Source of the DNA: Caprimulgus europaeus | Lineage: Eukaryota > Chordata > Aves > Caprimulgiformes > Caprimulgidae | Direction: 5' to 3' | NCBI GenBank assembly: GCA_907165065.1 | Contig: OU015525.1 | Coordinates: 40,964,037-41,028,036 of the forward strand | DNA: 64,000 nucleotides | In this document: positions 34,484 through 47,225 of the stretch, piece after piece | Numbering within the stretch: the first letter of the stretch is position 1 | How the letters are laid out: each line of letters opens with the position of its first letter | Notes under the pieces: model-generated | Told to the model about the DNA's origin: nothing | The model's database searches: none | The model's input: only the letters and a program-made list of their open reading frames with translations | Made by a program: the position numbers and the translations under genes

Positions 34484-37009
34484 CCAAAACAGATAAAGAC
34501 TTTTCCTGGTGGAAAGGATGTGGGAGACTTGTATTCACCACAAGTGATGATTACCACCTGATCAGAGTATGCTTGCCCTCCCTAACCCAGGTAGCTCCTT
34601 CCCAAGTGTGAAATCCAGTCTTTGCTATGCATCAAAATAATAATGGAAAATAGTAAATTAGACACAGTATCTTAAAATGTGAGGATGTGCAGGGACACCA
34701 CTCAAGGTGATAAGGGGTAGCATATAACACTCACCACTTCAAGCGATCTCCCTGTCTACTGTGTCCCTCCCTGGTTCCTCTTTTTAGCCAGGGCAGGTCT
34801 GCTCTTAACACTTGGCTTGGCCAGGAACCGAATGAACACACCATTTAATGAAGAGTCCTTACCTTCCAGCCCACCGATTGTGTCCGCACAACCTTCTTCC
34901 TTCTTTTTCTTTCCATTCTGCTCTTTAGTTTTCTATGTTATCTCCTGCTCCTTTTAACTAAGTCTTGTCTATATTCTGTACTAGCAATTTACTTTCTCAT
35001 TCCTTTATGTCTTTTTACTCAGTGAATGTTTCATTTGCTCTTTATTTTTTCTAAATAAAACAGTAAATTCCCAAAACCCATCCTTTTTAAAGCATTTTTA
35101 ATAGTTCCTACTTTAAAGTAGAGGACTTACAATGCAAGTATGTATGGCAGAACACTGTAAGTTTCAAATTGGATTAAGATAGAGAAAGGAACTGTGATTT
35201 TACACGTGTCAGAGCTATAGCTTCATCGGAAACTGTTTAAAGGGAAATGTCCTACAGAACAGAACATGTCCTTCTGCACTGACCAGTTTTGCTATATCCT
35301 TTTTTTAGTGTGCACTATTCCAAGTCTGAACACATGGTGGATTTATTAATTGACATAAATTTTTTTTGCTGGTTTTCCATTACCTTTCAAATCATTCCCA
35401 ATGTTTTATATACTTTTTTGATTACTAGTGACCAGTGACAACACTTTCACAGAAAACTATTTCAGGTTTCATTCTCAGTGATGACAGTCAGCTCAGAACA
35501 CGCTACTATATTAGTGAAGTTGAGATCGTGTTTCCCATGTTTCTCACCTTATTTAGCCACAGTGAATTTCATGTTACCTGCCCAGTTGCTCATTGTTATA
35601 AAATAAAATTCTGCAGTCTGCTGCAGTCTGTCCTAAATAATAACATATCATCACAGACTTCGCCACATCACTATTCTCTCACCTCTTTTCCAGATCATTA
35701 AAGAATATAGTGATAAGTAAATAGATTTATTGACAGTGTAAAGAACAGAGGAGGCCAATTCACACATATGGCTGTCACTGCACAGCTGTACTAGAGGAGT
35801 TATTCAAATGATAGAGTATATGTTTCAGGGGAAAAAAAAAAAAGGGTTAGACCATCACGCAGGGACAGGCGACAAGAACTAGAATGAAGGCCAAATATTT
35901 CTATTTGCTTTGTGATAAACCAAAGGCACCTAGTAATCCTTGGATGCACACATGACCATTTTGAAAGCATTCAAGAACTTAGAGTGGGTAATAACATTTT
36001 TATTCAGGGATGGTTTGAAGCCAAAACACCTGAAAGCAGATCTATTCCTTATAACTGAGATGAAGATGGGGAGGGTGGAAAAGAGGGTATTGCTATCGAT
36101 AGTATAGTTTTCTGATTGTAGTGGGTATGGTTAAATACAACAGTAAGTAACATGCTGGGAATCAGGATGCCACTGTAAATTAGATCTCCAAGTATGCCCC
36201 ATACCCAGGGACGTCAAAAGAAGAGGGATCAAAAATGAGGAAAGCTATTAGTCTAGGTTGGGGATTGGGTCATAACTGTAAAAAACTGATCTCAAGAGCT
36301 TATTCTAGAGCAGCAAGCAGACAAATCCAACACTGTCAGGCAGTCAACACTGGTCTAGGATGGATCCATGTCCCATTCCTTTCCTACCATTGTATTCCTT
36401 GAGAATTTTGTTTGTCATGAGTTTCCACTAAAACCAGCCAGCAAAGCCTGGCCTCCACCCATAACAAAACCACCTGCACAAGCCTGGGAAATCCAGCAAT
36501 TCCCAGAAGCTCCAGATTCCCTGCAAACAAGCCATGAGATCAGTCCAGGGAAGCACCACCAAACATCCCACATGTGGAAAAGTCAGGCTGTGAGTTCCCA
36601 GGGAAGGAGACCCCGCAGTGCATCTGTAAAGGTAAGGCAGGACTGTTCCCCTAGGCCAGAGGTGGGCATGCCTGGGGATGTGCCTTTCAGTAAAGTCTGC
36701 CTTAAAGAAAACAGCTATTATTAGTTAGTCATTTTAATGCTAATTCAGTGGAACAGAATGCACATAAAATCATGCATGCAAGACATACAGAAAATCATAC
36801 AACAAAAAGTCTCACTGAAACAGCAGCCAGGTTCCTCATATGAGATCTTTAAACTCTCACACAAACATTTTCTTTGTTTCCCTTTGTTTTACTTCGTTGC
36901 CTGAATGTACCAAAGTGTTTTAAAATAACTTTATTTTGCCAATACATGATTATCTCAGGCCATTGAGCATAGCTACCTTCCATTATTTACCTGTGGTGGT
37001 GAATTTGAA

Positions 37010-37378
37010 ATGTTGACCTTGAAAGAGAAAACAGATCAGATTTTAAGGTCAGTGATAAAACTGACAGTAATCAATATGAGATTTAAAAGCAAATTAATTG
37101 GAGAAATAGATGTAATTACTGACAAATGCATAGATCATTTAAATGGTCTCAGCCAGTCATTTTATTGGCTTTTAAAAGACAGAGGAAAAGAAGTCGGAGG
37201 CAAAATGAGGTGCAGCATTAATAGCAAGCCAAATGCAGCTGGACTTCTAAACAGAGCTGCCAGAAACACTGGAGGCCCCCATTTTAATTGTATGAATATT
37301 CAAACAGTCATGTTTGGCATAAAGTATTCAAGGAGTATCCTCTACAGTCCACTTTTAGAGAACAGGCACAAATTATAA
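37010..37378 (+). other. Candidate conserved non-coding element
   Basis: A 122-codon frame without a stop in AT-rich DNA, with no protein domain I recognise. The stretch is dense in TAAT-core and similar sites: AAATTAATTGG near 37090, ATTTAAATGG near 37137, CATTTTAATTG near 37280, GAATATTCAAA near 37294. That pattern is often seen in developmental enhancers within gene deserts. Nothing here proves conservation. A short novel exon is an alternative. Confidence 0.3.
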
Positions 37379-39682
37379 CTTAGTGCTTTATTCACAACAA
37401 ATTAGTCATATGGTTGTTGCATAATTTTGCTTCAGACAAAGAATGAGCAAGGGGGGAGAGAAGCCCATGCATTGGCATTTGGATGAAGTTTGCATGCATG
37501 AAGGAGTACTTTTCTAAGTTATAGAGGAATCAAGAACACAAACCCCTAAATAATTCAGCAATTCCATTTCCCAGTCTGAAAGGCTTCTGTTATTTATATT
37601 TGACATATAAATAACACCTTTGATAGGGCCAAGCAAAATTTACTCATACAAAATCAAATCAGAATCTAAAAAGGTAAATTTTACCCACTGAAAATCGTAG
37701 TAAAGTGGTCACTTTGGCCCAGTTAAGGAAGCAAAAGTGCAGTGAAATTATTCATTTGGAGAATATAAGGTTACAGCAAGTTTGAAAGATATGCAGTGCT
37801 GTCTGTTTGCATTTTGAGCTTTCACAATAAACATGTTAATGATGAACAAAATCTGTTCAGTGAAACTGACCTTTTGACATAGAATTAAAAGCTAATTCTT
37901 TTGCTGGAAGATGCATGTGAAACTGAGAAAAAACACAGTGGAATAAAGGGGAAATAGCAAGGGAAGTACAATAGCAGTTATGTTTGTGAAGCGCAGGAAG
38001 GAAACTTGGAAAAGAATGTCCTGAGGGATCGGTCATGCCCAAATTCTCCTGTCTGTACTCACATCTAGCAGAGAAAGGGGCTATAGGAGTTATAAAATGA
38101 TAGCAGTCGGGGAGAGCAGACAGCTGGTAAAACCCACATAATGCAGGCTAAAGCCAACAGTAGCTGGGGTAACAGATATTGTTTATTTGCAATAAAACGA
38201 TGTATTTCCGTATGATTCAGGGTTCTCAAGATGCATTGGCATCTAGACCATCTGTAATGCTTTCAGGCATCCTCTTCTCCATTTTGTTGAATTCACTTGA
38301 TTGAAGTTGTAAACTTGAAGCTCTTCAGGCCAGTGACAACATTTGCCATTGAATATGTTTAGCAAAATATAATCCAGACTGGCTTTTGAAGGACTACTTA
38401 TTCTAAAATAATGATAAAATGCAAGAATAAACAGATCTATTATCAGTCCTGCCTTGCTTCTACAAGAAGTTTTTTTTTAATCCTTCTCTATTCTTTTGGG
38501 ACATTGTTAATAAAAATTCCTAATGTTTTGATGAGCTGTCAAAAAGTTAATTATGCTTTCTTACTTCATGAAAGCTTTGGCAATTTTTCTCTTGTATTAT
38601 CACTTCCTATTTGTTTCATAACTTGGTTCATCTCAGAGTGCAGAAGAGAAGTTGTTTGGTTTATTTTGACCCTAACTATCACAAACATGTTAGCATTTGG
38701 AAATGAAATTGCAAAAGTAATTGTCCAGTTCTAAATTCCCAGAAATTGCTTCTGTTCACCCTCCAAACACATTACTCCCCTCTTCAGTTTGCCAGGGTAC
38801 AATAGCACTTAATGTTGTCTGGCATGTTGAGATGTCTTGGTGTAATTATAACAAGACTTACTTTTAGCTAGTTTAGTGAGTACTTACATTAGATGCAACC
38901 TATCTTCGAGATAAAAAGATGCACCAGCCAAATGTTTTGTACCAGCCAAAAAGCTTATGAATGCTTAATACAGTACATGTTCCTTGGTAGGATGATAAGG
39001 AAGGAAAAAGTTTCATCTCTGATGAGGATTAAACATCCTGTGTTTTTTTGAAATTCCTGTTTATTTTTCTAAAATGCAGTGATGCATTGAATAAAATGTG
39101 AAGCATCATTTGTTGTACCAACAAAACAATAGTTAGCTTTTGCAACGTTGGCCAAAGGTATTAGAGTGTCGTAAGCTGATGAAGCAAGTAATCACTGAGA
39201 AGTTTAGTGAAAAATGTCAGAAACATCTCCTAGGTCACAGATCTTAAGGGTGTTTACCATTTCCTTATCACATTCATATATACATTATCATAAAATGATT
39301 ATATGAACAGCAATTGTGAGAAAAGAAATGACGAATGTAGTGCAATGTTCAGGATTTTTAGTAACTACATCTATCTGTGGAAATCTGAATACTGACTAGG
39401 AAAAATAACCTTCTCTGCCTCTTCTTGGTGAACTGGGAAAGCTGTCATATTAGTTGTAGAGTTACAACTATTGTTATAGAGGAGCCCTCAAGGAAAACAA
39501 ATTTTAGGTTCTCTATAGCTCATATTTAGTGATGCTCAGTAGCCTCTCATTTTACACTTTGAACACTAAGATACTTGAAACCACCCCTTTTGGAATCTGT
39601 AATAACAAGCAAGGGAAATTATTGCATTTCAAACACTTTGACAGGGTTTCTAAGCATCCACATTCCAATAAGCAGCATCCAA

Positions 39683-39740
39683 TAAGATGATCTTTAAGGT
39701 CCATTCCAACCCTAACCATTCTATGGTTCTATGATTCTAT
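39683..39740 (+). mobile_element. CR1 3' terminus, about 58 bases
   Basis: The sequence GATGATCTTTAAGGTCC, then CCAACCCTAACCATTCTATG and GTTCTATGATTCTATCA, is the last 58 bases or so of a CR1 on the plus strand. It is extremely 5'-truncated. The octamer CCAATAAG occurs twice just upstream (39664-39671 and 39679-39686), overlapping the left edge. Confidence 0.85.
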
Positions 39741-42700
39741 CAAGCCTAGTAAAATATCTGATTCACATACACTTTTCTGTTGCAGAGGTACCTATTAGTC
39801 AGGTGAAATATGTCTCAGAGTTCTCTCTTAATTTAAAGGTCTCAGACCAAGTCAAGAATATGTTGGAGTAATTAAAATGACACCAACTTCTGAGAAGATC
39901 ATTTAAAGCTGAATATCTTTAAAGGAAGTACAAAGTGGAATCCTTTTTATAAAGTGTCTTTCACAAGAAAAATGAAATAGTTCGTAGCCCGCAATTAGAC
40001 CAGTAAAAAGGCTGAAGAGGAATGAGAAATATCTTTCCAACTTGCTGTGGATGCAGGAAGAGCTGGATAAATCAGGAGTGCTCATTTGATGATGGACCTG
40101 AAGGCAACGCAAAGAGCGTTGAGAGCTCTTTGTTCAAATTCCACCTCAAATTAGAGGAAGAAATTAGATAATTCCCCGCTAAATCATCTTTGCCAGATGT
40201 AGGTTCTTTTTTCTGAACTGCATTTTTTTTGTTTTAAAAATGGATAAGATTGCACCAAATGGCAGGTATTTTCAAGAGTACTGGAAAGAAAACCTTAGGA
40301 AAGGTTTTTCACCATTCAGCCCCTATTATCAAACCATATGCTGTCTGTACTCTCGCCCACCTTATTGTTGAGGAAAAGAACAAAATACGAACCCAAACAA
40401 CTATGCATGTTAGACAAATGGCACTCCTTTCCTTCTTGATTACAGCTAAAGGAAAGTTATTTTCATTAAAACAGTCCATTTTTGCAATCTTTGACTCTTC
40501 ATTTCCAACCACCTACTGTTTCCTATGGTTCATACAGTTTTTTTGGCAGACCCTTGTTAAAGACCTGACAGCACATTATTGAAACTCTACAACTTGATGG
40601 AGAGAATGGTGAAAACTTTCACAACATGTTATCTATCAATTGCATCCAACCATTACAAGAGTTGAGTTAGCACAGAATAAAATCTTAAGGAATTCAAAAT
40701 CAGTGAAAGTAAATTGGAGAAGTCATGTCCTGTAATGTAAAGTAGGAGTCTCAGTTGTGATTTAACAGTAGGTAGAGTGCATCACTTCTTAGACATCATA
40801 CTCAGTTTTCAACCCATATGGGCAAAATTGAATTAATTTGTATGTTGTCCAAAGCCTGACAGCTTCTCTTACGCTGTCCCATACACATAATGACTTCTAA
40901 GAAATATCTTTTTTCCCAATCAGATATTTCTGAAATGTTCTGAGCTAAATGACTCTTCCTTCTGCAACAGCCATCAGAGACTTTTTAAGAAGCTTATCTT
41001 TGGTCACAGACAGCCTTTTCTTTCTCTTTTTTCTCATCCTGTCATTTACCATTCTTTTATTTATTCTTCTCTTTCATACATTTGTCCTTCCAGGTGCTTA
41101 TCCTAGAATTTAAAGAAACTTAATCTAATTAATGGTTACTCGTTTGTCATGGATTACAACAGGATTTCATTACCAAGGCCTGTTAAGGCAGTTCTAACAT
41201 GATTTAATGTATATTACAATGATGTTCTTTCCAAAGCTATGCTGAGTAAACAGTATTACATAACAAGTCCTCCGTCTACTAGTTCAGCTAACATCACTAA
41301 AAACAAAGCAATCAAGCAGTAAAAATAAATAGTAAGTAGAATTACATCTCCATAGTCTTGACCCACCCCTAACCAATGTCAATAACACATTTCAGTTATA
41401 TACCTGTGGAAAATACTAAAACATCACAGACTGAAGGAGACCCAGATAAGATGGATTTCTTTTCTGAAATTATTGTATAAAACTGACATATTACATAAAC
41501 ATCCATATGTGTTCTGAAACTATTTGTTAAGATCTTGATTCTGAAATCATGGCTACCTTAATCAGTTTATATGAGAATTTATTTTATTTTTAAAAAAAAA
41601 AATAAAGGGATTTTGAAATATTTCACCAGATTTTGCTATCCTTATACTTTCCACCAGCTGTCAAAGTTGCAGTCTCACAGACCCAGGTGAGTGCCTGGGT
41701 GGGAGCACAGCCCTACAGCGCTGTTGGCTCCTCTATATGTCACAAGAGGCAGGGGCAGTGGAAGGTCAAGGTTGCTTGTCTACTGGGAAGGTCAGCCGCC
41801 CTGGAGCTAGCACATAATTCAGTTTTAGTGACCAAACCTTACAAAAGAATCCATGCTGGTGATGAGCTTACTGATACTGATCGCTATAATGAACTGAGTT
41901 TTCGAAGTCAGAGTCACTAAATCTGAGTTATACAGTAGTTGTAGAGAAGTTAGTTCTGCTGAGAAGCCAGTAATACAATCATTTCTACTGAATATTTAAA
42001 GCTTCTCATCTGAATTCAACAAATATATTCAAACAACTGTTAAATAACCCAGTCTGAATTTTACCTATTTCATTTTGCCTACTGAATTTTATCTGCTGAA
42101 TTTTACATGCTTCATTCCAAGAGTAAGTTTTTGAAAAGCAGATTAAAAAAATCTTTTGCATATTGATCTAAATATTTTAATGACATTTTTGTGTTTTAAT
42201 TCAAAATGGAATTTCATTTTATGAAACTTAACCAAAAAAACGTGTCAGTCTTTAATCAATCTGCAAATAAAAAGATCATACCTCCATAACTGATCTGGGA
42301 AGGCAATGGCATTGCTAGGACGGATGCTTCTTGAAACAGAAGCTCAGTTCAATTTTAAATATTAATAAACAAATTTGGAATTTATGATAAAATAAACTAT
42401 TTAGCTAATAAGTAGGACTGCTTTCTATTTTCAGAAATTCATGAATTTCTGAACCTATTCCAGTCCTGCTCGAATGCTTTTCCTATATGATCAAGTTTGT
42501 GGAACCAGAAGTCTTCAATCAGCTTCAGAGATTGAACTCTCACAATCCATGTTCATACTTAGTCCCTCACTGTATTAAAACCTGATTTTAAAACCTGATG
42601 AAGTAAACTTTGTAGCTGTCATATGAGCAGCCCCACAACACTTATGTACAGGGTAACAAGGGCTCCGCAAAAGAGTTTATGCTTACGTGATCACTGTGTC

Positions 42701-45700
42701 AAATGTAAGGTAAAGACTTAATGTTATGTCTTTTCAAATGAGTTGAGGCAGCTTCCAAGTAGCTCAGTAATGCACAGCCTTGTGACAGTGACTGCTCACA
42801 AATTTCATCCATACTTCCTCCTCTTAGTAGCCATGCTCTACTAATGAGTTTTGAATAGCAAAGCACAATACTAGTATTACATTATTTAAAAGGCAAATAT
42901 CTAGGCCCAGTAAAGCAAAAGCATGAAGTACATATTCTGTATGTTCAGCTACTGAGTCACAACCTTTGTGATATTTTTCAAATCATAAGCAAAAATCATG
43001 TCTTAAGTCACTTAATGTTACAGTGCAGTGTTCTACACCCTGGCTATTTGTCTGGATGGAAAGAGGATCCTTTTCAGGAAATCGCTGTAGACTTCCATCC
43101 AAGTAGAAGTTAATGTTGAAATCCAGTGCTTTTCTGAATAGGAGCTGCAGTCAGTACAAAAACATTCCCCATGTGAGAAGGGACCACAAAACTTCAGTTG
43201 CTAGAGTCTGAGCTTCCCCAGGCATGGCAGGGACACTCCAGTCCCACTGCTTGCACCCTCAGCCAGGGGAAAACCTGCCTGAACACACACAAAATTCATT
43301 AACAGATAAATGAAGAATTAATTGAAGTAAGAACACGCTGTATTTAGTTACTCAGTGGAGAAAAAATGTAAGCATGGGAATAGAGCTCTTATTTATAATG
43401 GAAGCTGAACCCTTATAACAGAAAAGCAGAAACGTGGCAACATGAAAATCTCCTGCACTAAGAGCACTAAAATATGATTTTCTTGTCAACTTTGTGGTTG
43501 ATTTCATCATATATGCACTGAACTTTCACATACACCCATAGCAAAGCCTTTCAGAAGAGCATCTGCTTGATTCAAGTGGTAAAAACAACAGTTAAGTCAG
43601 TGGGGTTGGAACACACAATATAGAAAAATGTAATGACATGGAAAGATGGAAATTAGCTTTTTAAAACTTGCATTTTTCAGCACCATCCTCAAATACTGGG
43701 GATCCTTAGAAAAATACAATTACCCTTCTTACACTGCTAACTGTAGACACATCTTTACCTCCCTCCTTTCCAGTTGTTGCTTCCTGTCTCCTCTCATCCA
43801 TTTAATGACATATACATGAGCTTGCCAGATCTCTCTGACTCTCAGTCACATAGGTACGCATTAGTGCCAAATACCAAGAGAAGGATTCTGTGTCACTATG
43901 CACTTCATTCTATGTTTGCATAAACTTCTCTTTACGTGATATACTAAGTGTTTATTTGTTTGGCATGATTGTGCATTAAGAATTTATTAATCCTAATTTT
44001 TTTTTAAAAAAAGGAAAAAATTCTACTCGGATATTTTCCTGCTTTGAGGTAAAATAATTTTCATTCTTAAAGGAATTAAACACTGTGGTTTGCCAAACTG
44101 GCATCAGGGATGGGGACTGTGGGGCTGATCTAACTTTGCCAGCAGAAATATTAACAAGGAGCTGGGTGGTGGGTAAAATCCGCAGGCAGCTGCATGAGCT
44201 GAGTGATCACTTCCTCTTGAACTTACTCACAGTGACAATTTAAGCAGCTGAGTCTCACTGACTCCAAAGTTAATGAAAGTCTCCTGTAACTGCTCTCATG
44301 CAAAATTCAGTTTCAGTGATATTTGCAGCTGGCAGGGTTGTTAGTCATAGCAGAGACAATACTAAGGAACCTATGTGAAAGAGCTCAGCTAGTCGGAGCT
44401 AAAATCTTGTAATTTGTATTATCCTGCTTACCTTTCCATCTGTTTGCATCTTTTCCCCATCCTTCTGTTTAGTTTTATAGCTCTGCATTGGACTCTCTCC
44501 ACCCTGTAGACCTGGTTTGACAATGAGTGATGGAAAAAAGTATTACTGTTGTAACCATCTAAGAACCAAATGTCCTTTTCTTATCACTGAAATACAGATA
44601 CATGTCCTTCCTCAAGTGCTTTGACTAAAAAGTCCAGTGCAAATACTTAGTTTCATTATATTTCCAGCTTGTCAGGAATTGAGGGAGATATCACTGCTAC
44701 ACAGTCATAACACCTCTCCTCCATTGTACTATATCTTCCAAGCACTTTCCAGGCAAAGTTTACTTAAGCTACAACCTTATTCACTTGTACTGACTATGCA
44801 ATCCTGTCAGGTCATCCTTGGCTGAGGGGTTTCCAGTTGCCAATGCCATTGTTATACACTTGCCACTACTAAAGCAAGAAAGGATGAACACCAGGGTAAA
44901 CAGACTTGTCATGAATATTGGTTATTATGTACAGAAACAAAAACATTTAAGTAATCTGAAACAAATACCTCCTTTCTTCAGTGCAAGAGAATTTATATGT
45001 AAATATTGTTTGGAGAATTAAACCTGTGTGCAAAATCATCTAATATTTTACATTATAAGCTTATATACAATCTGTAAGTTACAACTACTCATTTAGAGAT
45101 TTCAAAAGGGCCTTCATGCTTTATAAACCTAGAATATTTGGGATCTTTCACAGCTTTTAAAGGATCTTCAATATGTTATTTCACAATAAATTGAGCTACA
45201 GAAGATGATTCATTAAGATGTTCCTGTGCATAGAACTATTAAAATGGGTAGTCAAGTTTTTAAAATTAATGGTTTAACCTATTTATGCAAAGTGTCTCAA
45301 CACTATTATCCAACTGATCTTAAAAGAACCTCTTCAACCTGAAAACACTTCTGACTTCTTTTCTTCAGAATGAACAATCTGTGCACATTTTGTTTAGTTC
45401 TTGGGGCTTAGCTACAAGAAAATAGACAGGGATGTAAATATGTAGTCATTTTACTGCATTAGATCCCTCTAGGAACACTCTTATTCTGAATTCAGGTTGT
45501 TTTGTTCCAGCTAACTTGTCTCACTTCCAAAATAAACTGATATAATACAAATTAAGGTAATTTAAAATAATCTTAAATTAAGCCCACTTCATTGCCGCAT
45601 GTACAGAGATATGTACAATTATGTGATTTAGGATACTGACTGAAATGTTAATTTGAACACATTTCTCTAAATGTCTGCCTTTAGACAAGCCCAGAAAGAT

Positions 45701-46301
45701 ACATAGGCTATTTACTCACCACTGTACTAAATAAGAGAATTTCCATTTATTTTAGTTTACTTGCACTGAAATTTATGAAAGAAATGGACCACTGATATAA
45801 TACCACGTATTTGTTTTTATGGGTAAAACTTAAGACATGAGCAACATAACAAAAGACTGAACTGCAGACAAACTTGAGCTGAGATTTTCAAACGTACATG
45901 TCTAGATTAAGCCATTATGTCCAAAGAAACCTGTTATCAATATCTATTTAAATCTGCGTCTATGTAAGAATATAAGAAAAGCTCTCTTCTAAGATTTTCA
46001 AGAACAGATTTTCAAGAAGTCTCTGCCATATTCAAATCCCATTTCAGTTTGTTCATGTTCAAGGTGTGTGCCCATCTTACCTCCCTTCAAAATCAACTAG
46101 TTAACATGGACTTATAAAGGTTTCCAACACTCATACTTGTCTTAAAATAGTGACCTGAAATAACTGGATGACAATGTACAAAGCAGCAGCTCGTGGCAGA
46201 GTTGGATTTTGCAGGGGAAGCTAGTGCACAGGGGTCTGCTGGAAGAGAGAAGGAGCTCCGAGGGTGATGCCTCAGTCAGGGGGTGCAGCCATCCCCTGCA
46301 G
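39741..46301. other. Long AT-rich tract, no gene seen
   Basis: About 6.6 kb without recognised repeats or genes. Open frames reach 110 codons (40250-40582) but have no features of a protein. A slightly GC-richer patch at about 41650-41810 and another at 44110-44360 are not explained. The 90 bases before 46302 are GC-rich and may belong to the retroviral element that follows. Confidence 0.5.
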
Positions 46302-46890
46302 GGCAACTGGGTTGACTCTTGCTGGATGCCAGTTGCCCAAGAAAGCTGCTCTATCACTCCCCTCCTCAGCTGGACAGAGGAGAGAAAATATAACAAAAGG
46401 CTCATGGGTCGAGATAAGGGCAGGGAGAGATCATTCACCAATTACCATCAAGGGCAAAACTTGACTTTGGGAAATTAGTTTAATTTATTAACAATCAAAT
46501 CAGAGGAGGATAATAAGAAATAAAATCAAATCTTAAAATCACCTTCCCTTCACTCTTCCCTTTTTCCTGGGCTTTACTTTACTCATTATTTCTCTACCTC
46601 CTCCCCCAAAGACGGTTGGGGAATAGTGTTTGTGGTCAGTTCATCACCCACTATTTCTGCTGCTCCTTCCTCCTCAGGGGGAAGACTCCTCACACTCTTC
46701 TCCTGGTCCAGTGTGGGGTCTATCCCATAGGAGACAGTCCTCCATGAACTTCTCCAACGTGAGTCCTTCCCATGAATGACAGTTCCTCACATACTGTTCT
46801 AGTGTGGGTCCTTTCCATGGTGCGCAGTCCTTCAGGAACAGACTGCTCCACTTACTCTCTAGCAACTTGTCCCAGTGTTTGATCATGTTT
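46302..46890 (-). mobile_element. Partial endogenous retrovirus LTR with coding-like repeats
   Basis: This minus-strand element has its 3' LTR end at the left. The stretch GGGTTGACTCTTGCTGGATG, then CTATCACTCCCCTCCTCAGC and CATGGGTCGAGATAAGGGCA, matches the antisense 3' part of a widespread avian LTR as I recall it. A minus-strand AATAAA lies at 46484-46489. Further right are CACCTTCCCTTC-rich DNA and the 45-base tandem repeat (46716-46850). The 5' end of the LTR is not identifiable beyond about 46890, and the terminal bases at the left end are diverged, so no target duplication could be defined. Family name uncertain. Confidence 0.72.
46716..46850 (-). repeat. 45-bp tandem repeat coding a 15-residue motif
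   Basis: There are three degenerate head-to-tail units of exactly 45 bases. The minus-strand frame (46674-46886, 70 codons) shows the units SLFLKDCAPWKGP, TLEQYVRNCHSWEGL and TLEKFMEDCLLWDRP. Cysteine and tryptophan recur every 15 residues (C21, C36, C51; W24, W39, W54). It lies in the LTR described at 46302-46890. Similar PTLEQF-type repeats are, to my memory, common in predicted bird proteins that derive from repeats. No function is known to me. Confidence 0.78.
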
Positions 46891-46921
46891 AAATGAAATT
46901 ACCTATATTTCAAATGATAAA

Positions 46922-47225
46922 GATTGCCTCCTGTCCTGTCACTGGATGCCAATAAGAGCCAAGCTTTGGCTTCTTTACTCCTCTCTATCAGTGTATTATA
47001 TGTATTGATGAGATCCCTTCTGAACCTTCTCCAGGCTAAACAGTCTCAGGTCTCAGCCTTTCCTCGTGTGATCATCTTTGTTGCCCTCCAGTGGACTCTC
47101 TCCAGTATGCTCATGTGTCTCTTGTCCTTGGAATGTGACACTCCAGATGTGTCTCCCATTGACCCATTTCTCCAGCCTGTAGGGGTCCCTCTGGACAGTA
47201 GCATAACCCTCTGATATATCAGCCA
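46922..47225 (-). mobile_element. CR1 ORF2 C-terminal fragment
   Basis: This minus-strand CR1 fragment shows antisense of the ORF2 C-terminal part: GAGATCCCTTCTGAACCTTC, TCTCCAGGCTAAACAG, TTTGTTGCCCTCCAGTGGAC and TCTCCAGTATGCTCATGTG. The region CCATTTCTCCAGCCTGTAGG (47163-47182) and GTCCCTCTGGACAG follow, which correspond to the part after RT motif C. About 55 bases between the two blocks appear deleted relative to other copies. The 3' UTR and tail are absent at the left, where the element borders the retroviral LTR. Confidence 0.8.

Larger units (their letters stand above)
33116..39682. other. Long AT-rich tract, candidate regulatory content
   Basis: About 6.6 kb with no recognised gene. 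It holds an AAAAC microsatellite (34448-34483) and an unusually stop-free AT-rich stretch (37010-37378), listed separately. The 118-codon frame at 36368-36724 is proline- and serine-rich, lies in a locally more GC-rich patch, and resembles no family I know. Confidence 0.5.

Noticed and set aside
36368-36724. 118-codon open frame, Pro/Ser-rich
   Set aside because: Less AT-rich local composition explains the lack of stops, and no domain was recognised.
44220-44300. Possible ancient L2-like fragment (CACTGACTCCAAAGTTAATG)
   Set aside because: Only a short phrase resembles old amniote repeats, which is too little to call.
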